Positions 1 to 7,627 of a stretch of DNA of 64,000 nt are shown in pieces. The stretch spans positions 1 through 64,000 of the forward strand of contig NZ_RDTE01000002.1 in NCBI RefSeq assembly GCF_004125265.1. The letters run 5' to 3'. Positions within the stretch are counted from its first letter, which is position 1, and each line of letters opens with the position of its first letter. Made by a program: the position numbers and the translations under genes. The notes below the pieces were generated by a model, which saw nothing but the letters and a program-made list of their open reading frames with translations, had not been told where the DNA came from and made no database searches. This DNA is from Streptomyces lydicus (lineage in GTDB: Bacteria; Actinomycetota; Actinomycetes; Streptomycetales; Streptomycetaceae).

Positions 1-131
1 TCCCGACCGGCGACATCCGCCCGCCGCGCGCCCGCGACGCCCGCATCGGGACAGACTTCGACCCGGACCCAGACGGGGGCGAGGACGCCCCGCTGCCGGA
101 CGCACCGCCCTCCCTGCGACTGGCCGGATGA
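1..131 (+). CDS. C-terminal end of a protein cut by the window start
   Basis: Only the last 42 residues lie in the window, in the frame opening at base 3 and stopping with TGA at 129-131. The tail is acidic and proline-rich (DPDPD, DAPP) and ends in LRLAG. Third codon positions are nearly all G/C, which is the main support for the frame. No motif is recognisable and no function is proposed. Confidence 0.5.
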   Translation, partial: PTGDIRPPRARDARIGTDFDPDPDGGEDAPLPDAPPSLRLAG

Positions 132-209
132 ACCGCGACTCCTGCCCCGCCACTGCCACGGCGCCCACCCCTACCGGGAGGGCGCCGTCGTCGTTCCCGG
201 CCGCCACGC

Positions 210-374
210 TGCAGCACGATGGCCCGGCCCGCTCGCGGCCCGGCACCGTGCTGCACCGCGTCGTGCTGCATGCAGCCGCTGCATAGATCTTTTGGCCTGC
301 TGCACGAGCAGCACCCTTGTCCCGCCTGGCCCATGCAAATGCTGCGCTGCACCCCGGAACCCGGCGTGCAGCAG
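210..374. repeat. Cluster of TGCTGCA/TGCAGCA motifs in a gene-free gap
   Basis: Between the partial gene and the next minus-strand gene, at least seven copies of GTGCTGCA or its reverse complement occur on both strands: 210-217, 248-255, 263-270 (running into TGCAGC 271-276 and GCTGCA 278-283), 298-304, 306-314, about 341-352 and 366-374. The density far exceeds chance for a heptamer. It looks like an array of protein-binding sites. No protein is assigned; a binding role is inference. Confidence 0.5.
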
Positions 375-409
375 ACCACGGGCACGACCAGGACGACGAG
401 CAGCAGCGG

Positions 410-1043
410 CTACAGCACCGTCCCGGCCAGGGCCCGACGGTCCCGGGTCAGGGCGTAGCGCCGGGCAGCGAGGCCGTTCTCGACCGTCTCGCCGATCTCG
501 TCGCACAGCACGGCCAGGACGTCGGCGGCCTCGGTGTCGGACAGGTACGCGGGGGCGACTTCGAGCATCAGCTCCCCGAGCTGATGCGAGCACGCAGCCA
601 GGTCGTCGACGACGGCGCGCGATGGCGGGGGTCCGCCGGCGATTCGACGGGCGCCGGGGGCGGCGCGGTGCGGACGTCACGGACGGCCTGGCGGACCACG
701 GCGCGCACCGTGGGCTCATCGAGGGCCTGGAGGCCACTGTGGGCGAGCACGGCGAGTCGGCGGGTGATCAACTCCGCGACGATGTCCGTACGGCCGGAGA
801 CGGCGATCAGGGCCCGCTGGGAGAGGCCGCAGTCGTGCGCGGCCGCGGCGCCGGGGTCGGTGTCTCGCGTGCGAGACAGCTCAGGGCCGTCATCTCCCGG
901 GCGCGGGCCGCGGTGAGCGGCGGCCGCGCCGGTTCGACTCCGTGCTCCAGGTCCTCGGTGTGCTCGCCCACGCCCCCATCGTCCTCCGCGCCGGCGGGCA
1001 CCACCAGGGCGTGCGGGAGCAGGGGGCGCGAGCTCCACCTCAC
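410..1043 (-). pseudogene. Hypothetical protein gene split over three frames
   Basis: Reading leftward from GTG at 1043, three consecutive stretches look coding but lie in three different frames. The first runs to about 870 (GVGEHTEDLEHG...AREMTALSC), the second to about 650 (DCGLSQRALIAVSG...VRQAVRDVR), and the third stops with TAG at 410-412 (AVVDDLAACSHQLGEL...RRALAGTVL). Stitched together they give roughly 210 residues with no recognised domain. The shifts fall near short C runs, so sequencing error and real decay are both possible. The gene lies just downstream of a membrane-protein gene on the same strand. Confidence 0.55.
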
Positions 1044-1112
1044 ACCCTCACACCCTCACAGATCACCCCGTTCACCTGGGGAAACAGGCTGTGAGCCTCA
1101 TACCTCACAGCC
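1038..1112. promoter_or_regulatory. CTCACA repeats and an inverted repeat upstream of the 410-1043 gene
   Basis: Three tandem CTCACAC/G units (about 1039-1061) overlap the start of the split gene. They are followed by a perfect 9-bp inverted repeat, GGCTGTGAG (1087-1095) and CTCACAGCC (1104-1112). The same heptamer CTCACAG thus recurs five times in 75 bp between two minus-strand genes. This pattern fits a repressor operator; the cognate regulator is not identified. Confidence 0.45.
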
Positions 1113-1119
1113 CTGGGTG

Positions 1120-1602
1120 CTAGGACTCCGCGAGGCCGTGGCCGGCCAGCTCCGCGAAGCAGGCCACCCCCACGACGGTCGTCATGCCGATGACCGCCGA
1201 CATGGCAAAGGACGCGTTGCCGAGGGCGGAGGCGGTGAACTGCAGGCCCGCCAGGGCCAGGCATGTGCCCCACAGGAGGCAGCGGCCGACGACGGTGGAC
1301 CGCGCCTCGTTCTGCGCGATGAGCAACGGGGCGCTCGACAGCAGCGCGAGGGCCGCGAAGACCAGGGAGACGAACAGCGCTGCCCACACGGCGAGTCCGT
1401 CCCAGGAGCGGTAGTGCACCAGGGTGTAGGTCATGGAGCCGAGGTAGACGACAGCGCACAGCAGGGCCGCGAGGCCGCCTACCAGAGCAATGAGGAACAC
1501 GACGTTCAGATCGCCGGACGCCAGGTCGTGCAACGAGTGCTTCGGGGGCTGCTCGTCGCTGCTGCTGGCGGTGGTGGGCTCGGTCTCGGTCTGGCTGCTC
1601 AC
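1120..1602 (-). CDS. Small four-helix membrane protein
   Basis: The protein has 160 residues. The GTG start at 1602 is chosen because GGAG lies five bases upstream. The first ~35 residues are hydrophilic (Thr/Ser/Glu-rich). Four hydrophobic segments follow: VVFLIALVGGLAALLCAVVY, then AVWAALFVSLVFAALALL, then LLWGTCLALAGLQF, then FAMSAVIGMTTVVGVACF. No catalytic motif is visible. Such short multi-helix proteins are common on Streptomyces plasmids but their roles are unknown. It could form an operon with the frameshifted gene downstream. Confidence 0.7.
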   Translation of the reverse strand: MSSQTETEPTTASSSDEQPPKHSLHDLASGDLNVVFLIALVGGLAALLCAVVYLGSMTYTLVHYRSWDGLAVWAALFVSLVFAALALLSSAPLLIAQNEARSTVVGRCLLWGTCLALAGLQFTASALGNASFAMSAVIGMTTVVGVACFAELAGHGLAES

Positions 1603-1848
1603 TGGTGCTCCGCGGTGGTGGCTGGGTGTCGGCGGCGCAGAGCGTAAGCGATCACCTGCCGGTCGCGGCAGTGGGCCTTTCCGGCCATCGCAGGCGGGAA
1701 GCGCTGGCAACGCGCGTGCCGCCCGGGTGGCTACCAGCGGATACGGCCGTGGCCGCGACGCGGAACGGCCCGACCCAGGCATTTGAGCTCCTTGGGTCGA
1801 AGTGGTGCGGACGGCGCGGTACTCGGCTTCGGTGGGTGAGGGACACTG
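1603..1848. other. Gap without a supported gene
   Basis: About 245 bp separate the membrane-protein gene from the next terminator. The only structure seen is a weak 6-bp inverted repeat, GACCCA...TGGGTC, around 1772-1797. The promoter of the membrane-protein gene should lie here but no convincing -35/-10 pair was found. Confidence 0.3.
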
Positions 1849-1891
1849 AACGGGCGGTCCCCGGCAGCTGCAATGCCGGGGACCGCCCGTT
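1849..1891 (-). terminator. 18-bp perfect hairpin after the 1912-2472 gene
   Basis: Arms at 1849-1866 and 1874-1891 are perfect reverse complements with a 7-base loop. The element sits 20 bp beyond the stop of the leftward gene at 1912. There is no U-tract of note on the minus strand; U-less stem-loops of this kind are common terminators in Streptomyces. Confidence 0.7.
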
Positions 1892-1911
1892 TGATGTCGA
1901 TGCCCAGTCGG

Positions 1912-2472
1912 TCAGGATCGCAGGCTGCGGGTGATGGCCTGTGCGTGCTGGCGCAGCGGCGCGTCCTGCTTCTCCCATGTGGTGGCGAGGTAGTTGAGGA
2001 GCTCGGCCACGGCCCGGTCACGGCCGTCGGGGTTGCTGGTGAGCAGCCGGTCGGCGGCGCAGGAGACGTCTTCGGCCGGGGCCGGCAGGTCCCCGTGGCT
2101 GGCGTCGAGGTCGACGTCCAGGTCCAGGAGGTAGCGGTCGCCGCTGCGAGTCTGGACGGTGATGGCGTCCTCGTGCGGGTAGTCCGGGGTGGCTACGCAG
2201 AAGTCCGGGTGGTTGAGGATCGCTGCGGCGACGGTCTCGGTGAGCACCGGCCCGGGCAGGATGTCGTCGGTGGTCGGCTCCGCGTCCCGCAGGGTGAGGG
2301 CGTAGCCGGCGCCGGAGAGCGTGGCGAAGGTGACCGTGTCGTCGCCCGGCTCGGCGTGGGCGCTGAGGATGTGCGGGCTGTTCCGCAGCGCGTCGGCGAT
2401 GCGGACGGCGTCGCGGTCGGCGTCGATCAGGTGGTCCTTGTCGCGGTCGATGGCCGTGATTTCCGTGGTCAT
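1912..2472 (-). CDS. Hypothetical acidic protein
   Basis: The protein has 186 residues from ATG at 2472, with AAAGGA seven to ten bases upstream. It is acidic, with a readable core (ILSAHAEPGDDTVTFATLSG, later DLDVDLDASHGDLPAPAEDV). No membrane segment, P-loop or zinc motif is present and the family is not recognised. It lies 14 bp downstream of tpg and ends in a hairpin, so it is probably the last gene of a tap-tpg transcript. Its position suggests, but does not show, a role with the telomere proteins. Confidence 0.7.
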   Translation of the reverse strand: MTTEITAIDRDKDHLIDADRDAVRIADALRNSPHILSAHAEPGDDTVTFATLSGAGYALTLRDAEPTTDDILPGPVLTETVAAAILNHPDFCVATPDYPHEDAITVQTRSGDRYLLDLDVDLDASHGDLPAPAEDVSCAADRLLTSNPDGRDRAVAELLNYLATTWEKQDAPLRQHAQAITRSLRS

Positions 2473-2486
2473 GCTTTCGGTCCTTT

Positions 2487-3056
2487 TCAGTAGTCCAGGT
2501 CGAGGTAATCAATGTCGTTGATTTCCACGTCCGAGAGTCCCATAGCGCGGCCGCCCCCGTCCTGGAAATACACTTCTTTAAATCCGTCGGCGATGATTTG
2601 GCGCATGTCCTGGTCGCTGGACCCGGCCTCGCGGGCGTCGAACAGGCGCTGGGCGTACTCCGCGGGGAGGTGCACGGTCAGTCGCCGGAAGCGGCCGTCG
2701 TCGGTCGTGCCGACCGGCGCGGTGTAGCCGAAGCGGGCCCTCGTCTCGACCGTGATGCCGCCGGTGGCCGCGGCCTGGCGCTGCCGGCGCTTGCGGACCT
2801 GCGGCTGCCAGCGCTGCCGAACGGCGGCGTCGATCTTCGTGGCGATGGCCTTGGGCGGGTGCTTGCGGTCGCCCTTGCGGTAGCGCTCCACCGACCGCTG
2901 GCTCACGCCCAGTTCCTGCGCGACGGCCCGCGTGGTCTTGAGCTGCTTGAGCAGGTAGCCGATCTGGCCCTTGACGGTCTTGGGCGGCTCCCGGGTGAAC
3001 GACTCCCGGTCGGCCCGCTCGATGGCGTCCTCGATCTCTCCCACGATGGTGCTCAA
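2487..3056 (-). CDS. tpg: Telomere-associated terminal protein (Tpg family)
   Basis: Tpg caps the 5' ends of Streptomyces linear replicons and primes end-patching synthesis. This protein is 189 residues from TTG 3056, close to the family length of about 185. An N-terminal helix-turn-helix is visible at 37-60 (TTRAVAQELGVSQRSVERYR), followed by the basic stretch RQRWQPQVRKRRQRQ. The C-terminus has the family-like YFQDGGGRAMGL and an acidic DIDYLDLDY tail. The AAGGGAG ribosome site directly abuts the TTG, so translation more likely starts at GTG 3044 (VGEIEDAIERA). It lies 81 bp downstream of tap, the usual order for this pair. Confidence 0.85.
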   Translation of the reverse strand: MSTIVGEIEDAIERADRESFTREPPKTVKGQIGYLLKQLKTTRAVAQELGVSQRSVERYRKGDRKHPPKAIATKIDAAVRQRWQPQVRKRRQRQAAATGGITVETRARFGYTAPVGTTDDGRFRRLTVHLPAEYAQRLFDAREAGSSDQDMRQIIADGFKEVYFQDGGGRAMGLSDVEINDIDYLDLDY

Positions 3057-3137
3057 CTCCCTTCAGAAATATTGGTGTTGCGGCTGCTTATGGCGGATCC
3101 GCCATAAGCAGCGGACGAGCCGGTGCGGGGGCGCGGC

Positions 3138-5258
3138 CTACTCGCCGTCCTCGAGGACGGCGTCGCCGCCCTTGATGTGGCGGGCCGGGTTGAGGCCCTG
3201 CTCCATGAGGTCGACCGCCCAGGACATCTCCTGGACACCTTCCAGCTTGGCCAGGCCCGGCGTGGGGCCGAGGCGGAACCCGCCCGGTTGCGGCTTGCCG
3301 GAGGCGGCGTACGGCAGGAAGTCCAGCGGCGAGCTGCCGGGCGAGGGGTAGACGACGCAGTCGGACAGCACGGCGAGCGGGAACAGGCCCGTCATCCGGG
3401 ACATGTTCAGCATCTTGCGGTGCATGTTGACCCGGGCCTTGGAGATGACGGCGGCGCGGATGTCCGGGCGCCAGGTCGGGCGCTGCATGGCCGGCCACGG
3501 GTCGCCGTCCTTGTAGCCCTTGCCCTGCGGGTTCTCGAACAGCTTCCCGATGCCGCCCTTGACGGTGCCTTTGATCGCGGCCAGCACGGCGGCCATCGCC
3601 GGGTCGACCTGCTTGTGCTGCTCCATCGCCGCCAGGAACTCCGCGTCGGTGAGGTCCTTGGTGACGCCGAGGTCGGCGAGGGTGTCGACGTAGGCGGTCT
3701 TGAGCCGGTCGTGCCACGGGTCCAGGTACGCCCCGGTCTCCCGCCGCAGGTACGCCTCCAGCGGAGCCACGTTGTAGCCGAGCTCCTGGGCGTAGGCGAC
3801 GGTGTGTGTCTGGTACCAGGCCGGGCCGGTCGGGCGCTCGCCGGTCGGCGTGAACGGGCTGGGCAGGCGCGGGTCCAGCTCGATGCCGGACAGGTCGACC
3901 AGCCACGAGCCGGGCACCTTGGGGTTGAACGGCGGGTTCACGAAGTGCACCGGCTCCGACAGACCGACCGTCAGGCGCGCGGCGGCCGCGAGGAACGCGG
4001 TGTTCAGGTCCAGGCCCACCGCGTAGGGCAGCAGGCACTCCTCATCGGTGAGCGTGTCCACACCCCGCACCCACTGGTACGCCTCCTCGTGCAGGAAGCC
4101 GCCCTTCCACCCGGAGTGGTAGATCGCGGGGTGCTCGGGCTGGCCCTCCGGCGGCGCCGGGTCCATCGGCGCCGGGCCCAGCGAGCCGGGGTTGTGGCCA
4201 CTCACCCAGTTGCCGGTCTCCTCATCGCGCACCGGCCGGGTGGGCGGGCGCAGCGCGGTCATCAGCTCCAGGCCGTTGACGGCCGTGCCGCCGCGCGGGG
4301 TGATGACCCGCTGGGCGTAGATGCCGAGGACGCGGGCGACGTCGGCCGGCGCCATCTCCGATACGCCGGGCCAGGAGCGGGAGTCGAGGGCGTCCCACGA
4401 CAGGAGCGCGAGTTGCACGCACTGCCGCTGACTTCCGGTGGCCTTGCGGTAGATGCGCGCCCACGGGCCGAACCCGCGCTGGGTGAGCTGCCACTTCGCC
4501 TTGGTGATCTGCTTGACGACCGGGTGGTCCTCGTCCAGGCGCAGGGAGCGGCGCTCCTGAAAACCTTCCAGGCGCTCGGGCAGCCCGAACTTCACCGCGG
4601 CCGCGGCCGTGAGCACGATCAGCGGATCGCTGTCCTTGCCGTGGCGGTTGAGTTTCGCGGCGCCGAGGCCGGACTCCTTGAGCGTCCACTCCACCAGCTC
4701 CACCACCGTGGTCGCCGGGCAGTCCAGCACCAGCCCGTCCACGCCGTACGCAGAGCCGTCACCGTCCAGCACGGCGAGCGGACCGTGCGGGAAACGCGGA
4801 TCGGTCGCAGGCTTCGCCGCCTTCTTCGCCGCCGGACGTCGCGACGACGTCGCCGGGCGCGCGGCCGGACGGGCGGGGCGCTCCGAGACGGCCGGGGCGG
4901 CGGGGGCCTCGACCGGTGCGGCGCTCTCCGGCTCGGCGGCCTGGGGCGCGGCCGGGCCGGTGAACGTGTCCGGCACCGCCGGCTGCGGTGCGGCGACCGG
5001 GGCGCCGTGCGCGGGGTGCTTCGCCGCCCAGCCCTTCAGGAGCCGCTGGTACGCCGTCAGGCGCGGCTCCTTCGGTTCGCTCCGGCCGTTCTCCCAGTTC
5101 TTGACGCTCTGCGTCGATGTCTTGAGCGCGAGCGCGAGGCGGGCCTGGGTGATGCCGGCGGCCTCGCGCAGCCGGGCCCGCTCCGCCGGGGGCGGGAGCT
5201 GCGGCTCCTCCTCCAGCAGGGCGTCGACCGATGCGAACAGCTCTTCCTCAGTTGCCAT
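3138..5258 (-). CDS. tap: Telomere-associated protein Tap
   Basis: Tap binds the telomeric 3' overhang and recruits the terminal protein. This one is 706 residues; known Tap proteins are around 700-750. The ATG at 5258 has GGAGGT eight bases upstream. Residues ~28-62 form an XRE-type helix-turn-helix (ITQARLALALKTSTQSVKNW). A low-complexity Ala/Pro linker follows (~85-150), then a long globular region with no motif I can name (LVDLSGIELDPRL, GGIGKLFENPQGKGY). The next gene downstream is tpg. The pair indicates that this replicon is linear. Confidence 0.88.
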   Translation of the reverse strand: MATEEELFASVDALLEEEPQLPPPAERARLREAAGITQARLALALKTSTQSVKNWENGRSEPKEPRLTAYQRLLKGWAAKHPAHGAPVAAPQPAVPDTFTGPAAPQAAEPESAAPVEAPAAPAVSERPARPAARPATSSRRPAAKKAAKPATDPRFPHGPLAVLDGDGSAYGVDGLVLDCPATTVVELVEWTLKESGLGAAKLNRHGKDSDPLIVLTAAAAVKFGLPERLEGFQERRSLRLDEDHPVVKQITKAKWQLTQRGFGPWARIYRKATGSQRQCVQLALLSWDALDSRSWPGVSEMAPADVARVLGIYAQRVITPRGGTAVNGLELMTALRPPTRPVRDEETGNWVSGHNPGSLGPAPMDPAPPEGQPEHPAIYHSGWKGGFLHEEAYQWVRGVDTLTDEECLLPYAVGLDLNTAFLAAAARLTVGLSEPVHFVNPPFNPKVPGSWLVDLSGIELDPRLPSPFTPTGERPTGPAWYQTHTVAYAQELGYNVAPLEAYLRRETGAYLDPWHDRLKTAYVDTLADLGVTKDLTDAEFLAAMEQHKQVDPAMAAVLAAIKGTVKGGIGKLFENPQGKGYKDGDPWPAMQRPTWRPDIRAAVISKARVNMHRKMLNMSRMTGLFPLAVLSDCVVYPSPGSSPLDFLPYAASGKPQPGGFRLGPTPGLAKLEGVQEMSWAVDLMEQGLNPARHIKGGDAVLEDGE

Positions 5259-5317
5259 GTGTGTCTACCTCCATCCCGAACACTAGCAGTACTTGCCCTG
5301 AGATTTAACCTAATTCT

Positions 5318-5346
5318 TTAACCCGCTCGGAGAATTCTGGTAGAGT
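5318..5346 (+). promoter_or_regulatory. Candidate promoter for the tandem-zeta gene
   Basis: TTAACC at 5318-5323 and TAGAGT at 5341-5346 are separated by 17 bases, the spacing of a vegetative sigma promoter, in an AT-rich island between divergent tap and the zeta-like gene. The small palindrome AGAATTCT lies in the spacer. Start sites are not known. Confidence 0.45.
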
Positions 5347-5392
5347 GATCTTGCCGTCGCACTGAGCGGCACAGAGACCATCAGGAGGGGCA

Positions 5393-7198
5393 GTGGCGGT
5401 GCCGGACTTGCTGTCCGAACAGGAGAGCCTCGACGCGTTGCAGCAGGTGATCCTTCCGGCTGCCACCAAGGGCGCTGTGCGCCAGGAACGGCCGGTTGTC
5501 GTCATCGTCGGCGGCCAGCCGGGTGCCGGGAAAACCGAGGTCGCGGATCTCGTCCAGGCGGCGCTGGACCGTCGCGGCGGCGCCGTGCGAGTGTGCCGCG
5601 ACTTCTACAAGGCCGTGCATCCGCGCTACGCCAAGCTGCTGGCCGCTGACGTCCGCACGGCGGGGGCCCTGGTCCGGCCCGATACGCGGCGCTGTCAGGC
5701 CGCTGTTGAGGAGCGCGTCCGGTCCGGCGGGTTCGACGCGGTGGTCGAGTCCGCGCTCGCCGATGCTGACGAGTTCCGTGCGTCGGCGGCCGCGTACCGA
5801 GGGTCCGGCTGCCGGCTGGAGCTGGTGGCGGTATCGACCGCGGAAGCCTGGAGTCAGCTCGGGACCCTGGACCGCTTCCTGACGGAACACCGTTATGTGT
5901 CCTGGACGAACCACGACACGTGCGCGAAAGAGATGCTGCAGACCCTGGCGGTCATCGAGGCCGAGCAGTTGGTCGACCGCATTACCGTCGTCCGGCGGGA
6001 CGGCACAGTGCTCTACGACAACGAGCTCATTGACGGCTCGTGGCGGCGGAAACCCGCGGCCGACCAGGCGGTGGCTGACGACAGAGGGCGGCCATGGTCT
6101 GCCCGGGAGACGGCTGTCTTCCGCCGGGACCTGGCGCGCACCGACCAGCGTCTGCACCGCGAAGTCGAGTGTGAGGACCGGCGCCTGGCCGTACAGCGGG
6201 ATGCCGAGCGCGCCGCCGCGCTGGCCGAACCGGTCCGCCGCATCGCGCAGCCCAGACGGGAGCCGCCCGGGGTCGACTATCACCGGCTGTCCCAGGCGGA
6301 GCACCAGTGGATCTACGACGAGCTGATCGCGCCGCCGCTCCTCGGAGGCATCGTGCCCCGGACGGATCCGCGAGCGGTGTACGTGATCGGGCAGCCCGGG
6401 GCAAACAAGGCCGCGCTCGCCACCATGGTGCATCGGGCAATGCGGCCAGGGACGACGCGGCTGGTCGGCGACGACTTCAAAACCGCCCACCCCGACTACC
6501 TGCAGCTGCTCCAGGATGATCCCCGCGGTGCGGGCGCGGCGATCCGCGCCGACTATCGCGCCTGGTACGCCAGGGGTGAGGCAACTGTGCGCGCCCGGCG
6601 CGGCGATGCACTTCTTGAGGCCGCGCCCGGCAGCGCGGAGGAATTCCTGGCCAGCGCGCTGCCGTTCGCGACCGACGGCTACCCCGTTGAGGTCGTGGTC
6701 GTGGCCGCCAGGGAGGCCGACAGCCGTCTGGCGACCGCGCTGCGCTACGCCCGCGCCCAGCAGCTCGGCATCCCGGCCCGGTTCACCACCAAGGCCGGTC
6801 ACGACCGGTGCTTCGCTGCAGTCCCCGATGTTGTCGAGCTCGCCGCCTCCCATCCGGCGATCACAGCCGTGACGGTGATCCGCCGGGACGGCCAGGCGCT
6901 GCTGCGCCAGGAGCAAGGCAGTGGACGGCGAGCGGTATGGGCGCTGGCGGCAGAGCGGCAGCGGCCGTACACCGAGCAGGAGGCCACCCATGTCCTCACC
7001 CTGCACGCGGCGCTGCGCAAGGCACTGCCGCAGCACCGCCGTGAGCTGGACGAGATCGTCGCCCTCGCCCGGCCACTGATGCCCGCCGGGCTGCAGCCGG
7101 CCCGGATCGACCGGCCGCACCCGCCGCTGTGGCCACTGCCGCTCCCCCGCCAGACCTCCGGCTACGGCTTGGTCAGCTCCTTGAGCCGGGCCGCATAG
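5393..7198 (+). CDS. Tandem zeta-toxin-type kinase protein
   Basis: This 601-residue protein carries two zeta-like P-loop kinase domains. Zeta toxins phosphorylate UDP-N-acetylglucosamine and block wall synthesis. Domain 1 has an intact Walker A at 40-48 (GGQPGAGKT), then RDFYKAVHPRY, the usual substrate-site Asp plus HPxY. Domain 2 has GQPGANKA at 333-340, where the Ser/Thr after Lys is replaced by Ala, followed by GDDFKTAHPDY, so it may be inactive or bind without catalysis. GTG 5393 has AGGAGGGG just upstream. Ordinary zeta toxins are about half this length. The 3' end overlaps a convergent small gene by 37 bp. Confidence 0.8.
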   Translation: MAVPDLLSEQESLDALQQVILPAATKGAVRQERPVVVIVGGQPGAGKTEVADLVQAALDRRGGAVRVCRDFYKAVHPRYAKLLAADVRTAGALVRPDTRRCQAAVEERVRSGGFDAVVESALADADEFRASAAAYRGSGCRLELVAVSTAEAWSQLGTLDRFLTEHRYVSWTNHDTCAKEMLQTLAVIEAEQLVDRITVVRRDGTVLYDNELIDGSWRRKPAADQAVADDRGRPWSARETAVFRRDLARTDQRLHREVECEDRRLAVQRDAERAAALAEPVRRIAQPRREPPGVDYHRLSQAEHQWIYDELIAPPLLGGIVPRTDPRAVYVIGQPGANKAALATMVHRAMRPGTTRLVGDDFKTAHPDYLQLLQDDPRGAGAAIRADYRAWYARGEATVRARRGDALLEAAPGSAEEFLASALPFATDGYPVEVVVVAAREADSRLATALRYARAQQLGIPARFTTKAGHDRCFAAVPDVVELAASHPAITAVTVIRRDGQALLRQEQGSGRRAVWALAAERQRPYTEQEATHVLTLHAALRKALPQHRRELDEIVALARPLMPAGLQPARIDRPHPPLWPLPLPRQTSGYGLVSSLSRAA

Positions 7199-7437
7199 AC
7201 GGCCGCAACGCGGGCCGCCTCCTCCGGATCGGCGGTCGCCAGCTGCGCCTGGTCATCGAGAGCGGCCTGCCGGGCGGCCTTGAGCTCCTCCATACGCGCC
7301 TCATCTGACACCGGCGCCCGGTGCTCGGCGGCGATCTGGGCGGTGTACCAGCTCACCACCGCACGGACGGCATCGAACGCCTGCTGCTCCTCACCTCCCT
7401 CCAGCGCGGAGAAATCAGGGACGTTGGGGTCGGACAC
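7162..7437 (-). CDS. Small helical protein, possible zeta partner
   Basis: The protein has 91 residues from GTG 7437, preceded by AAGGAGG at good spacing. It starts SDPNVPDFSALEG and is otherwise helical and Ala/Glu-rich (ARMEELKAARQAALDD, EEAARVAAVYAARLKEL). From memory, proteins of this kind occur next to zeta-like genes on Streptomyces replicons, which would make it a candidate antitoxin, but the order here is convergent rather than the usual antitoxin-toxin operon. The overlapping 3' ends could allow antisense control. The antitoxin role is inference. Confidence 0.65.
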   Translation of the reverse strand: MSDPNVPDFSALEGGEEQQAFDAVRAVVSWYTAQIAAEHRAPVSDEARMEELKAARQAALDDQAQLATADPEEAARVAAVYAARLKELTKP

Positions 7438-7627
7438 AGCGACCACCCTCCTTGGAATAGGGAACTCGCCATTGTCCCGCGGCCTGACCAGCACGACAGC
7501 CGCCTGACCGGCCGCGCAGCGGGAAAGGCGGGAAGCCCTGCTGCGGCGGCCTCGCCGCACAAGGGATCCTTGTCCAAAGGCCCGCCGCGGGGCGTAGGTT
7601 GGGCCGGGTTGATCATTTACCGGGGGG

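Noticed and set aside
292..1647. 451-codon rightward frame at the left end
   Set aside because: Arginine-rich shadow crossing two real minus-strand genes and their intergenic repeats.
3123..5321. Long rightward open frame opposite tap
   Set aside because: It is an antisense shadow of tap: arginine/valine-rich, no ribosome site, and tap has clear family features.
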